Positions 26,505 through 35,004 of a stretch of 64,000 nucleotides of DNA are shown in pieces. The stretch spans positions 1-64,000 of the forward strand of contig NZ_JABBFZ010000013.1 of assembly GCF_012927125.1 (NCBI RefSeq). The letters are read 5' to 3'. The notes under the pieces are model-generated. The model was not told the origin of the DNA. It did no database searches and saw nothing but the letters and a program-made list of their open reading frames with translations. How positions within the stretch are numbered: position 1 is the stretch's first letter; every line of letters begins with the position of its first letter. A program made the translations under genes and the position numbers. This DNA comes from Paraburkholderia antibiotica (lineage in GTDB: Bacteria; Pseudomonadota; Gammaproteobacteria; Burkholderiales; Burkholderiaceae).

Positions 26505-26590
26505 GTCTATGGGTCTGCTACTTGCGTGAGTGGTTGTGCGCGTATTGTAGCGAGCGCGTTACAATCGTCCGAAACATTGAACGGATTTCC

Positions 26591-28432
26591 ATGAACGTGT
26601 CCTTCGTGAAGCTGCTTTCAAAGCGCCGCGCGCGCGTGTCCAACGTGCCGCTCGCCGTGTCCGCCCGGCGCATGCTCGGCGCAGCCGCACTCGCCGTGTG
26701 GGCGCTGGCCGCTATGCCCGCGCATGCACAGGATCCGTCGCCGGACTCGGACGACACGTCGGTCACGTTGCCGGACGCGCTCGGTCCGTCGACACCGGAA
26801 GACGAGAAGGCGCTGCCGGGCGTGCCGCTGTCCAGCCAGATCGTATTCCAGGTGCTGGCCGCCGAAATCGCGCTGCAACGCGACCAGCCCGCGCCCGCCT
26901 ATCAGACTTATCTTGCGCTCACTCGGGACACGCACGATCCGCGCATGGCGCAACGCGCCACCGAAATCGCGCTGGCCGCGCAAAGCCCGTCGGATGCGCT
27001 GACGGCCGCGCAATTGTGGCAACAGTACGCGCCGAATTCGGAACGCGCTGCGCAACTCGACGCGTCGCTGCTCGTGCTGTCGGGCAAGCCCGACGACGCA
27101 TCGGCGATCCTCTCGCGCGAACTCGCGAAGGTGCCCAACGAGAATCGCGGCAGCGCGATCCTCGCGCTGCAACTGCTGCTCTCGCGCGGGCCGAACCGCG
27201 TCGGCGGTCTGCACGTGTTGCAGGATCTCGTGAAGAACGACATGAATCGGCCGGAAGCGCAACTGGCAATCGCGCGCCAGCAACTGCTGGCCGACGACGC
27301 ACCGGGCGCGCGCAAATCGCTCGAGCAGGCGCTGACTATCAAGCCCGACTATCTGCCGGCCGCGCTGATGCTGTCGCAGATGGGCCCGGAAGAGCGCAAG
27401 GAAGGTATCGCGACGCTCGAAAAGTACGTGCAGCAGAATCCGAAATCGCATGACGCACGACTCGCGCTCGCGCAGATGTATCTCGCGAGCGACCGTCTCG
27501 ACGACGCGCAGAAGCAGTTCGAGACGATGCGCAAAACCAACCCGAACGACCTGACGCCGTTGATGGCGCTCGCGTTGATCAAGATCCAGCAGAAGAATTT
27601 CGCCGACGCGCAGACGTACCTGACGCAATACGCGCAGCAGGCGGAAAAGACGCCGGGCGCGGATGCGGGTCAGGCTTATATCTATCTCGCGCAACTGTCG
27701 CTCGAACAGAAGAACGAAGCGGCGGCGAGCGACTGGCTGAACAAGATCACGCCAGCGAGCCAGCAATACCTGCCCGCGCAGATCACGCGCGCGCAACTGC
27801 TCGCGAAGCAGGGCAAGATCGACGACGCGCGCAAGCTGCTCGCGGCGCTGCCGGCCTCCGATCCGCGCGACATGGCAATGATCGCGCGCACCGACGCGGC
27901 GATCCTGTTCGACGCGAAGCGCTACCCGGAGGCGGAAGAGCGCCTGCAGCAAGCCACCGCGAACTTCCCGGACGACCCCGACCTCATCTACGACTACGCG
28001 ATGGCCGCCGAGAAAACCGGCCATTACGACGTGATGGAAGCGCAGTTGCGCAAGCTGATCCAGGCACAGCCGGACAATCCGCAGGCGTATAACGCGCTCG
28101 GCTATTCACTCGCCGATCGCAACCAGCGCCTGCCGGAAGCGGACAAGCTGATCGAGAAAGCGTCGGCGCTCGCGCCGAACGACGCGTTCATCATGGACAG
28201 CGTCGGCTGGGTCAAATACCGGATGGGCGACACGACAGAGGCGATCAAGCTGCTGCGCAAGGCTTACAGCATCCAGCCGAACGCCGAAATCGGCGCGCAC
28301 CTCGGTGAAGTATTGTGGAAAGCCGGCGAGCAGGAGCAGGCACGCGCCGCGTTCCGCGATGCCCGCAAGCTCGAACCGGACAACGAAACCCTCGTCAAAA
28401 CGTTGCAACGTCTTCAGGTAAACGATCTTTGA
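26591..28432 (+). CDS. tetratricopeptide repeat protein, exported
   Basis: A 613-residue protein with a signal peptide (hydrophobic stretch about residues 29-44, likely cut after AHA at about 46). About ten TPR-like helical pairs run through residues 75-605. Clear units are ARLALAQMYLASDRLDDAQKQF (core LAQMYLASDRLDDAQ) and YNALGYSLADRNQRLPEAD. The family is conserved in Burkholderiales directly upstream of lolB, suggesting a role in outer-membrane protein or lipoprotein handling, but the function is not established. The stop shares a base with lolB (TGATG). The start at 26591 follows from the signal peptide. Confidence 0.88.
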   Translation: MNVSFVKLLSKRRARVSNVPLAVSARRMLGAAALAVWALAAMPAHAQDPSPDSDDTSVTLPDALGPSTPEDEKALPGVPLSSQIVFQVLAAEIALQRDQPAPAYQTYLALTRDTHDPRMAQRATEIALAAQSPSDALTAAQLWQQYAPNSERAAQLDASLLVLSGKPDDASAILSRELAKVPNENRGSAILALQLLLSRGPNRVGGLHVLQDLVKNDMNRPEAQLAIARQQLLADDAPGARKSLEQALTIKPDYLPAALMLSQMGPEERKEGIATLEKYVQQNPKSHDARLALAQMYLASDRLDDAQKQFETMRKTNPNDLTPLMALALIKIQQKNFADAQTYLTQYAQQAEKTPGADAGQAYIYLAQLSLEQKNEAAASDWLNKITPASQQYLPAQITRAQLLAKQGKIDDARKLLAALPASDPRDMAMIARTDAAILFDAKRYPEAEERLQQATANFPDDPDLIYDYAMAAEKTGHYDVMEAQLRKLIQAQPDNPQAYNALGYSLADRNQRLPEADKLIEKASALAPNDAFIMDSVGWVKYRMGDTTEAIKLLRKAYSIQPNAEIGAHLGEVLWKAGEQEQARAAFRDARKLEPDNETLVKTLQRLQVNDL

Positions 28433-29064
28433 TGCGTCTTTCCCGTTTGATTTCCTTTTCCCAGGCGCCGCGCGGCATGGCGCTCGGTTTCGCGGCGGCA
28501 GCGGTTGTCGCGCTGGCCGGCTGTGCGTCGGTGAAACCGCAGGGGCCGTCCATGTCGAACGCCGCCACTGCGGTGACCGCGCAGACCGCCCGCTCGTATC
28601 AGGGCCGCTTCGCGGTCCAGTACAGCGACCAGTACGGCCACCAGCAAAACGCCTACGGCAATTTCTCGTGGCAGGAAACGGGCGACACCGTCACGCTGCA
28701 ATTGCGCAACCCGCTCGGCCAGACGATGGCCATCGTGACGTCATCGCCGGCTTCGGCCACGCTCGAATTGCCGAACCGCGCGCCGCTCACCGCGGATAAC
28801 GTATCGACGCTGATGCAGAATGCGCTGGGTTTCGCACTGCCGGTCGAAGGGCTGCGCTACTGGCTGCAGCCCTCGCCCGCACCGACCTCGCGCGCGCATA
28901 CCGAGAAGGATCCGGAGCAACCGTCGCGTTTGAAGCAGATCACCCAGGACGGCTGGACTATCGACTATCTGGCGTACGCGGATGCGCCCGCCACCGGTAT
29001 CAAGCGCGTCAACCTGAGCCGCACGGAGCCGCCACTCGACATCAAGCTCGTGCTGGATCAGTAA
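28432..29064 (+). CDS. lolB: outer-membrane lipoprotein receptor LolB
   Basis: LolB receives lipoproteins from LolA and inserts them in the outer membrane. The 210-residue precursor has a lipoprotein signal with lipobox ALAGC (Cys31). A beta-barrel half typical of LolB follows: YQGRFAVQYSD, NFSWQETGDTVTLQLRNPLGQT (core GDTVTLQLRNPLGQ) and the exposed hydrophobic loop. It overlaps the TPR gene stop (TGATG). ispE lies 152 bp downstream after a 21-bp tandem repeat. lolB-ispE-prs is a conserved order. Confidence 0.95.
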   Translation: MRLSRLISFSQAPRGMALGFAAAAVVALAGCASVKPQGPSMSNAATAVTAQTARSYQGRFAVQYSDQYGHQQNAYGNFSWQETGDTVTLQLRNPLGQTMAIVTSSPASATLELPNRAPLTADNVSTLMQNALGFALPVEGLRYWLQPSPAPTSRAHTEKDPEQPSRLKQITQDGWTIDYLAYADAPATGIKRVNLSRTEPPLDIKLVLDQ

Positions 29065-29077
29065 GATGCGTTGGCCA

Positions 29078-29140
29078 CGGCTCATCATGCCGTGGCAGCG
29101 GCTCATCATGCCGTGGCAGCGGCTCATCATGCCGTGGCAG
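29078..29140. repeat. tandem repeat, three perfect copies of 21 bp
   Basis: The unit CGGCTCATCATGCCGTGGCAG occurs three times in a row (one base longer than I may quote elsewhere; its key parts are CGGCTCATC and GCCGTGGCAG), followed by a partial copy CGGCTC. It begins 14 bp after the lolB stop. Each unit contains CATGCCG, and the first is preceded by CCACGG, which can pair with CCGTGG. It lies between lolB and ispE and appears noncoding. Confidence 0.93.
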
Positions 29141-29216
29141 CGGCTCTCGCAAGCTTGTTACCTCTTTTGTATTGCTATTCGTCCCGGCGCCACGTTGGCG
29201 CACGTAGTTTTCACTC

Positions 29217-30098
29217 ATGATCGAAACCGCCGAGTCGCTGCGCGATTGTCTCGCGCCCGCGAAACTGAACCTCTTCCTGCACATCACCGGTCGCCGGCCG
29301 GATGGCTATCACACGCTGCAAACGGTTTTCCAGTTGCTGGACTGGGGCGATACGCTGCACTTCACACGGCGTAGCGACGGCCTCATCACACGCCGCACCG
29401 AAATCGCCGACGTGCCGCCCGAGCATGACCTCACCGTGCGTGCCGCGACGCTGCTGAAAACGTATACGGGCTCGAGCGAAGGCGTGGATATCGAAATCGA
29501 CAAGCGTCTGCCGATGGGCGCGGGTCTCGGTGGCGGCAGTTCCGACGCGGCGACGACGTTGCTCGCGCTCAATCGCCTGTGGAAGCTCGATCTGCCGCGT
29601 CAGGAATTGCAGGATCTTGCGTTGAAGCTCGGGGCAGACGTGCCTTTCTTTGTTTTCGGAAAAAATGCGTTCGCTGAGGGTGTCGGAGAAGCTTTGGACG
29701 TTGTACAATTGCCGCCGCGTCACTTCCTGGTAGTGACGCCGAGGGTGCAGGTTCCAACTGCAGCGATTTTTTCCGAAAAAGCGTTGACAAGAGATTCAAA
29801 GCCCCTCATAATTACGGACTTTCCTGCAGAACTTAGTTGCAACACTGAATGGCCAGAAAGTTTCGGCCGGAATGACATGCAGCAGGTTGTCGTAGGAAAG
29901 TACGCGGAAGTAGCGCAAGTGCTGCGGTGGTTTGAAAACATCGCGCCGGCGCGGATGTCCGGATCGGGTGCAAGTGTTTTTGCAGCGTTCCGTAGTAAAG
30001 CCGAAGCAGAGGCGGCGCAAGCTAAACTGCCAGGCGAATGGAACAGTGCAGTAGCCGCCGGTTTGGATCAGCATCCACTCTTTGCTTTCGCGTCATAA
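29217..30098 (+). CDS. ispE: 4-diphosphocytidyl-2-C-methyl-D-erythritol kinase
   Basis: IspE phosphorylates CDP-ME in the MEP isoprenoid pathway. The 293-residue GHMP kinase starts with CLAPAKLNLFLHITGRRPDGYH (motif APAKLNLFLHITG). It has the ATP-binding loop LPMGAGLGGGSSDAA (about residues 100-114) and the C-terminal GHMP motif ARMSGSGASVFAAF. Length is normal. The last 150 codons are visibly less GC-rich than the neighbours and contain a well-formed sigma-70 promoter (29784-29812) pointing to tRNA-Gln and prs. Confidence 0.96.
   Translation: MIETAESLRDCLAPAKLNLFLHITGRRPDGYHTLQTVFQLLDWGDTLHFTRRSDGLITRRTEIADVPPEHDLTVRAATLLKTYTGSSEGVDIEIDKRLPMGAGLGGGSSDAATTLLALNRLWKLDLPRQELQDLALKLGADVPFFVFGKNAFAEGVGEALDVVQLPPRHFLVVTPRVQVPTAAIFSEKALTRDSKPLIITDFPAELSCNTEWPESFGRNDMQQVVVGKYAEVAQVLRWFENIAPARMSGSGASVFAAFRSKAEAEAAQAKLPGEWNSAVAAGLDQHPLFAFAS
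29784..29812 (+). promoter_or_regulatory. sigma-70-type promoter inside ispE (for tRNA-Gln/prs)
   Basis: TTGACA (29784-29789), a 17-bp spacer and CATAAT (29807-29812): a perfect -35, optimal spacing and 5/6 -10. It lies in the 3' third of ispE and fires toward the tRNA-Gln and prs genes, giving a start near 29819. Confidence 0.65.
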
Positions 30099-30150
30099 GT
30101 TTTGCATCGCCGAACGAAACTCCACGTTCGGCGGAGCTCAAAGTTAGTGT

Positions 30151-30227
30151 AGGGGAGTCGCCAAGCTGGTTAAGGCACCGGATTTTGATTCCGGCATGCA
30201 AAGGTTCGAATCCTTTCTCCCCTGCCA
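30151..30227 (+). tRNA. tRNA-Gln (anticodon UUG)
   Basis: A 77-nt cloverleaf. The acceptor stem AGGGGAG (30151-30157) pairs with CTCCCCT (30217-30223), followed by G and an encoded CCA. The anticodon stem CCGGA/TCCGG encloses the loop TTTTGAT with anticodon TTG at 30185-30187. The T arm AAAGG-TTCGAAT-CCTTT is intact. It sits between ispE and prs, as in other Burkholderiales. Confidence 0.97.
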
Positions 30228-30302
30228 AAAACTCTCGCAGTTCGCAGTAGTTCGCCGCAGTAATTCAATTTCTCCCCGCCCCCAGCCTGAAGTAGGTGCA
30301 CG

Positions 30303-31259
30303 ATGAGCAGCCATGACGGCCTGATGGTTTTTACTGGCAACGCAAATCCCGCGCTTGCACAGGAAGTCGTCAAAAACCTCGGTATTCCCCTCGGCAAAGC
30401 AATGGTTAGCCGTTTCTCGGACGGTGAAATCCAGGTCGAGATTCAGGAAAACGTGCGCGGCAAGGATGTCTTCGTCCTGCAATCCACGTGTGCACCGGCG
30501 AACGACAATCTGATGGAACTGATGATCATGGTCGATGCGCTCAAGCGCGCATCCGCAGGCCGGATCACCGCAGCCATCCCCTACTTCGGTTATGCCCGTC
30601 AGGATCGTCGCCCGCGTTCGGCGCGCGTCGCCATCTCGGCGAAGGTCGTGGCGAACATGCTGGAAATCGCCGGCGTCGAGCGGATCATCACGATGGATCT
30701 GCACGCCGACCAGATTCAAGGCTTCTTCGACATCCCGGTCGACAACATCTACGCAACGCCCGTGCTGCTCGGTGATCTGCGCAAGCAGAACTACGAGAAC
30801 CTGCTGGTCGTTTCGCCGGACGTCGGCGGCGTGGTGCGTGCCCGTGCACTGGCGAAGCAGCTCAATTGCGATCTCGCGATCATCGACAAGCGTCGTCCGA
30901 AGGCGAACGTCGCCGAAGTGATGAACATCATCGGTGAAGTCGAAGGCCGCACCTGCGTGATCATGGACGACATGGTCGACACCGCCGGCACACTCTGCAA
31001 GGCAGCACAAGTTTTGAAGGAACGCGGCGCGAAGCAGGTTTTCGCTTACGCCACGCACCCGGTTCTGTCGGGCGGCGCGGGCGAGCGTATCGCTGCTTCC
31101 GCACTCGACGAACTCGTAGTCACGGACACGATCCCGCTCGGCGAAGAAGCCCGTTCGTGCGCGAAGATCCGTTCGCTGACGAGCGCCGGCCTGCTCGCCG
31201 AAACGTTCTCGCGGATCCGCCGCGGCGATTCGGTGATGTCGCTGTTCGCAGAAAGTTAA
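30303..31259 (+). CDS. prs: ribose-phosphate pyrophosphokinase
   Basis: Prs makes PRPP from ribose-5-phosphate and ATP for purine, pyrimidine, histidine and NAD synthesis. The 318-residue class I enzyme has the ATP loop and flexible-loop residues (YFGYARQDRRPRSARVAISA, core RQDRRPRSARV). It also has the metal/PRPP signatures DLHADQIQGFF and the PRPP loop VIMDDMVDTAGTLC (about residues 215-228). The tRNA-Gln gene lies 75 bp upstream and may share its transcript. A strong terminator follows the stop. Confidence 0.98.
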   Translation: MSSHDGLMVFTGNANPALAQEVVKNLGIPLGKAMVSRFSDGEIQVEIQENVRGKDVFVLQSTCAPANDNLMELMIMVDALKRASAGRITAAIPYFGYARQDRRPRSARVAISAKVVANMLEIAGVERIITMDLHADQIQGFFDIPVDNIYATPVLLGDLRKQNYENLLVVSPDVGGVVRARALAKQLNCDLAIIDKRRPKANVAEVMNIIGEVEGRTCVIMDDMVDTAGTLCKAAQVLKERGAKQVFAYATHPVLSGGAGERIAASALDELVVTDTIPLGEEARSCAKIRSLTSAGLLAETFSRIRRGDSVMSLFAES

Positions 31260-31272
31260 GAATTTGCGAAAG

Positions 31273-31308
31273 CGCCGCGTACCGCTTCATGCGTTACGCG
31301 GCGTTTTT
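31273..31308 (+). terminator. intrinsic terminator after prs
   Basis: CGCCGCGTA and TACGCGGCG form a 9-bp stem with a 13-base loop, followed by TTTTT. Confidence 0.9.
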
Positions 31309-31422
31309 GCACAATCGGCACGAACGGACGAAGGTTCGTGCCGCTATCCTGGGCCTCAGCCATTACGGCTTCGAGGCCCTGTTTTTACTGCCTGGTCGCG
31401 GGCAGTGCATTGGAGATTCAAC

Positions 31423-32037
31423 ATGAAAGTAGTCGCTTTCGAGCGTTCCCTGCAAGGTACGGGTGCGAGCCGCCGCCTGCGTAACTCGGGCAAGACCCCG
31501 GGTATCGTTTATGGCGCGGACGCTGACACGCAACTGATCGAACTCGATCACAACGCGCTGTGGCACGCCCTGAAGAAAGAAGTTTTCCACTCGTCGATCC
31601 TCGATCTGGAAGTGGCAGGCAAGTCGCAACAGGTTCTGCTGCGCGACGTGCAATACCACCCGTTCCGTCAGCTCGTGCTGCACGTGGACTTCCAGCGCGT
31701 CGACGCGAAGAAGAAGCTGCACACCAAGGTGCCGCTGCACTTCATGAACCAGGAAACCAACCCGGCAGTGAAGCTGTCGAGCGCGGTGATCTCGCACGTC
31801 CTCAACGAAATCGAAATCGAGTGCCTGCCGTCGGCACTGCCGGAATTCATCGAAGTTGACCTCGCGAAGATCGAAGCAGGTCAATCGGTTCACGCCAAGG
31901 ACATCACGCTGCCGGCAGGCGTTGCGCTCGTCGCGCACGTCGACGCGGAAAACCCGGTTGTTGCTTCCGCAACGATCCCGGCTGGTGCGATCGCAGAAGA
32001 CGCAGCTGCTGCTGAAGGCGAAACGCCGGCTGCTTAA
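31423..32037 (+). CDS. rplY: 50S ribosomal protein L25 (CTC/Ctc form)
   Basis: A 204-residue L25 with the extra C-terminal TL5/CTC domain. The N-terminal 5S-rRNA-binding part has the motifs GASRRLRNSGKTPGIVYG (core RRLRNSGKTPGIVYG) and DVQYHPFRQLVLHVDFQRV (core DVQYHP). The C-terminal beta domain (about 100-185) ends in an Ala/Glu-rich tail. It binds 5S rRNA in the large subunit. GGAG lies 8 bases before the ATG. The frame is open upstream but the family N-terminus MKVVAFERS fixes the start. It is followed by a terminator, then pth, the usual partner. Confidence 0.96.
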   Translation: MKVVAFERSLQGTGASRRLRNSGKTPGIVYGADADTQLIELDHNALWHALKKEVFHSSILDLEVAGKSQQVLLRDVQYHPFRQLVLHVDFQRVDAKKKLHTKVPLHFMNQETNPAVKLSSAVISHVLNEIEIECLPSALPEFIEVDLAKIEAGQSVHAKDITLPAGVALVAHVDAENPVVASATIPAGAIAEDAAAAEGETPAA

Positions 32038-32098
32038 GAGCCTTCCGGTTCGAAGCAAGCAATCCTCTCGATCCGTTTCCGATGAAACGGTCGATGTG

Positions 32099-32131
32099 AC
32101 CCGCCGAGGTTCGCCCTGGCGGGTTTTTTTT
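32099..32131 (+). terminator. intrinsic terminator after rplY
   Basis: ACCCGCC and GGCGGGT enclose a 12-base loop and are followed by eight T. Confidence 0.88.
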
Positions 32132-32186
32132 CGGCTTTTTTAGTTCGGTCGCATTTCGTGTCCGGACCTCGTGGACTCAGGCAATC

Positions 32187-32792
32187 ATGATCAAGCTGAT
32201 CGTCGGGCTCGGCAATCCGGGCGCCGAATACACCGCGACGCGCCACAACGCAGGCTTCTGGCTGGTCGATCAACTCGCCCGCGAAGCCGGCACGACGCTG
32301 CGCGACGAACGGCGCTTTCACGGTTTCTACGCGAAGGCGCGGCTGCACGGCGAGGAAGTGCATCTGCTGGAGCCGCAAACGTATATGAACCGCTCGGGCC
32401 AATCGGTCGTCGCGCTCGCGCAGTTCTTCAAGATTCTTCCCGACGAGATCCTCGTCGCGCACGACGAACTCGACATGCCGCCCGGCAGCGTCAAGCTGAA
32501 ACTCGGCGGCGGCAGCGGCGGCCATAATGGGCTGAAGGACATCAGCGCGCATCTGTCGTCGCAACAGTATTGGCGGCTGCGCATCGGTATCGGCCATCCG
32601 CGCGATCTGATTCCAGAAAGCGCGCGGGCCGGCGCCAAGCCGGATGTCGCGAATTACGTGCTGAAGCCGCCGCGGCGTGAAGAGCAGGACGTGATCGACG
32701 CGTCGATCGAGCGCGCGCTCGCGGTAATGCCGCAAGTCATCAAGGGCGAGCTCGAGCGTGCGATGATGCAGTTGCATCGCAATAACGGCTAG
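32187..32792 (+). CDS. pth: peptidyl-tRNA hydrolase
   Basis: Pth recycles peptidyl-tRNA released from ribosomes. The 201-residue protein begins MIKLIVGLGNPGAEY with the catalytic His in ATRHNAGFWLVD (about residue 20). It also has TYMNRSGQSV and HDELDMPPGSVKLKLGGGSGGHNG (core DELDMPPG), all family signatures. Length is normal. It lies between rplY and hisC in the usual Burkholderia arrangement. Confidence 0.97.
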   Translation: MIKLIVGLGNPGAEYTATRHNAGFWLVDQLAREAGTTLRDERRFHGFYAKARLHGEEVHLLEPQTYMNRSGQSVVALAQFFKILPDEILVAHDELDMPPGSVKLKLGGGSGGHNGLKDISAHLSSQQYWRLRIGIGHPRDLIPESARAGAKPDVANYVLKPPRREEQDVIDASIERALAVMPQVIKGELERAMMQLHRNNG

Positions 32793-32876
32793 GCCGAGCC
32801 TGACTGCGCCGCACCGCCGACAGCCCTATCGCGCTATCGTCACCGACAGCGCAACCCATATCGCGAGGAGAATCGC

Positions 32877-33956
32877 TTGAGCCGTTACTGGAGCGACATC
32901 GTTCACCGTCTGACGCCGTATGTGCCGGGCGAACAGCCCGCGCTCGCGCATCCGGTGAAGCTGAACACCAACGAGAATCCGTATCCGCCGTCGCCACGCG
33001 TGCTCGAGGCAATCCGCCACGAGCTCGGCGACACGGCCGAAGCCCTGCGCCGCTACCCCGACCCGACCGCGCGCAAGCTGCGCGAAACGGTGGCGGCCCA
33101 TCACGGCATCCACGCGGAACAGGTGTTCGCGGGCAACGGCTCGGACGAGGTGCTCGCGTTGACGTTTCAGGCGCTGCTCAAGCATGACAAACCGTTGCTG
33201 TTCCCGGACATCACGTACAGCTTCTATCCGACCTACGCGAAGCTCTTCGAAGTCGATTACCGGACCATCCCGCTCGACGACAGCTTCGCGATCGCCGTCG
33301 ACGACTACGCGGTGCCGAACGGCGGCATCCTGCTCCCGAATCCGAACGCGCCGACCGGCCGGCCGTTGCCGCTCGCGGACATCGAGCGGCTGGCGGCGGA
33401 GCATCCGGAGTCGGTCGTGGTCATCGACGAAGCGTACGTGGACTTCGGCGCCGAATCCGCGATCAAGCTGATCGACCGCTATCCGAATCTGCTCGTCGTG
33501 CAGACCGTGTCGAAGTCGCGCTCGCTGGCCGGCATGCGCGTCGGTTTTGCGTTCGGCGACCCGGCGCTGATCGACGCGCTGAATCGCGTGAAGGACAGCT
33601 TCAACTCCTATCCGCTCGACCGCCTCGCACAAGCCGCGGCCACCGCCGCCTACGAAGACGACGCGTGGTTCCGCGACTGCCGCGCGAAGGTGATCGCGAG
33701 CCGCGAACGGCTAGCGGCGGAATTGACCGCGCTCGGCTTCGAGGTCGTGCCGTCGGCCGCGAACCTGCTGTTTGCGCGTCATGCGGGATACGACGCGGCG
33801 ACACTCGCGTTGCGGCTGCGGGAAAAAGAAATTTTCGTGCGCCACTTCAACGCGCCGCGCATCGACCAGCACCTGCGGATTTCGATCGGCACCGATGCCG
33901 AATGCGACATTCTGCTCGACGCACTGCGCGGCATTTTCAGCGCTTACGTCGGCTAA
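32877..33956 (+). CDS. hisC: histidinol-phosphate aminotransferase
   Basis: HisC is a PLP enzyme that transaminates imidazole-acetol phosphate in histidine synthesis. The 359-residue protein shows LNTNENPYPPSP, the PLP Lys in TVSKSRSLAGMRVGFA (about residue 210) and the class-I/II signature Arg near the C-terminus (DQHLRISIGTD). The start is TTG at 32877, supported by GAGGAG six bases upstream. This lone hisC, away from the his operon, may be one of two paralogues; some act also on aromatic amino acids. It ends at a palindromic terminator. Confidence 0.92.
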   Translation: MSRYWSDIVHRLTPYVPGEQPALAHPVKLNTNENPYPPSPRVLEAIRHELGDTAEALRRYPDPTARKLRETVAAHHGIHAEQVFAGNGSDEVLALTFQALLKHDKPLLFPDITYSFYPTYAKLFEVDYRTIPLDDSFAIAVDDYAVPNGGILLPNPNAPTGRPLPLADIERLAAEHPESVVVIDEAYVDFGAESAIKLIDRYPNLLVVQTVSKSRSLAGMRVGFAFGDPALIDALNRVKDSFNSYPLDRLAQAAATAAYEDDAWFRDCRAKVIASRERLAAELTALGFEVVPSAANLLFARHAGYDAATLALRLREKEIFVRHFNAPRIDQHLRISIGTDAECDILLDALRGIFSAYVG

Positions 33957-33994
33957 ACGCGCGGACCCTACCAAACCGCTGCGCCCAAAAGAAA

Positions 33995-34022
33995 ACGGCG
34001 AAGGCCCGCAAGCCTTCGCCGT
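33995..34022. terminator. bidirectional terminator (hisC / ferredoxin)
   Basis: A perfect 10-bp stem, ACGGCGAAGG and CCTTCGCCGT, lies between convergent genes. It is followed by TCTGCTTTT on the plus strand and TTTTC on the minus strand. Confidence 0.85.
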
Positions 34023-34057
34023 TCTGCTTTTACGCTTTTACGTTCGACCCGCGAACC

Positions 34058-34315
34058 TCACTCGCCCTTCGCCACCTGCAGCGAGTGATACTTCGCCATC
34101 AAGCCCTCGGGCGTCTCCAGATGATTCGGGTCGCGCGGAATGCATTCCACCGGACATACCTGGATGCACTGCGGCTCGTCGAAATGCCCCACACACTCGG
34201 TGCATTTCTTCGGGTCGATCACATAGATTTCCGGGCCCATCGAAATCGCGTCGTTCGGGCACTCAGGCTCGCAGACGTCGCAATTGATGCACTCGTCGGT
34301 AATCATCAAGGCCAT
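34058..34315 (-). CDS. 2[4Fe-4S] ferredoxin, YfhL/Allochromatium type
   Basis: An 85-residue ferredoxin. The first cluster ligands are C-x2-C-x2-C-x3-C in CINCDVCEPEC. The second set has the characteristic insertion C-x2-C-x8-C-x3-C (CTECVGHFDEPQCIQVC), and a C-terminal helix extension follows. That layout is the Alvin-type ferredoxin, an electron carrier of low potential. Its partner is not evident. coaD lies upstream on the same strand with a 70-bp gap and may be cotranscribed, as in other Burkholderiales. Confidence 0.95.
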   Translation of the reverse strand: MALMITDECINCDVCEPECPNDAISMGPEIYVIDPKKCTECVGHFDEPQCIQVCPVECIPRDPNHLETPEGLMAKYHSLQVAKGE

Positions 34316-34385
34316 GCTTTTCTCACTTCATGCCGGCTACGGCCGGCTTTGATCCGTCAAAACCGACAGTTTACGCCGGTTAGGC

Positions 34386-34895
34386 TTAGGTCGCCTGAGC
34401 GCCGCCTTGCGGATCCAGCGAAGCGACCTTCTCCTGCAGCCATTTTTCGACCGACGGGAACACGAACTTGCTGACATCGCCGCCCAGTTGCGCGATTTCG
34501 CGCACGATCGTGCCCGAAATGAACTGGTACTGGTCGGACGGCGTCATGAACATCGTCTCGACGTCCGGCAACAGATAACGGTTCATGCCCGCCATCTGGA
34601 ACTCATATTCGAAGTCCGACACCGCGCGCAAGCCGCGCACGATCACCCGCGCGTTGTTGCTCCGCACAAAGTCCTTGAGTAGCCCCTGGAAGCTCATCAC
34701 CTGGACGTTCGGGTAGTGCCCCAGCACCTCATGCGCGATCGCGAGGCGCTCTTTCAGCGTGAAAAACGGCTTCTTGTTGCGGCTGTCCGCGACACCCACC
34801 ACCAGCGTGTCGAAAATGCTCGACGCGCGCCGAACGAGGTCTTCGTGACCGCGCGTCAGCGGGTCAAACGTGCCCGGGTACACGGCGACTACCAT
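34386..34895 (-). CDS. coaD: phosphopantetheine adenylyltransferase
   Basis: CoaD makes dephospho-CoA from 4'-phosphopantetheine and ATP. The 169-residue nucleotidyltransferase has the GTFDPLTRGHEDLV motif (T/HxGH, about residues 9-19) and the second motif ISGTIVREIA. I chose MVVAVYPG (34895) over an eight-codon upstream extension. It lies between rsmD and the ferredoxin gene; rsmD-coaD is a conserved pair. Confidence 0.96.
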   Translation of the reverse strand: MVVAVYPGTFDPLTRGHEDLVRRASSIFDTLVVGVADSRNKKPFFTLKERLAIAHEVLGHYPNVQVMSFQGLLKDFVRSNNARVIVRGLRAVSDFEYEFQMAGMNRYLLPDVETMFMTPSDQYQFISGTIVREIAQLGGDVSKFVFPSVEKWLQEKVASLDPQGGAQAT

Positions 34896-35004
34896 GAGAC
34901 TTCTCCTCTCTTCTGACAAAAGGGCCCGTCAACGCGTCCACGCGACGCATTTGGCACCGGCCGCTCGCGACGATAAACCGCCCGGCCCTTTTTTGGAACG
35001 CGCA

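Noticed and set aside
29078..29140. CRISPR or REP array between lolB and ispE
   Set aside because: Only three adjacent 21-bp units without unique spacers; a plain tandem duplication.
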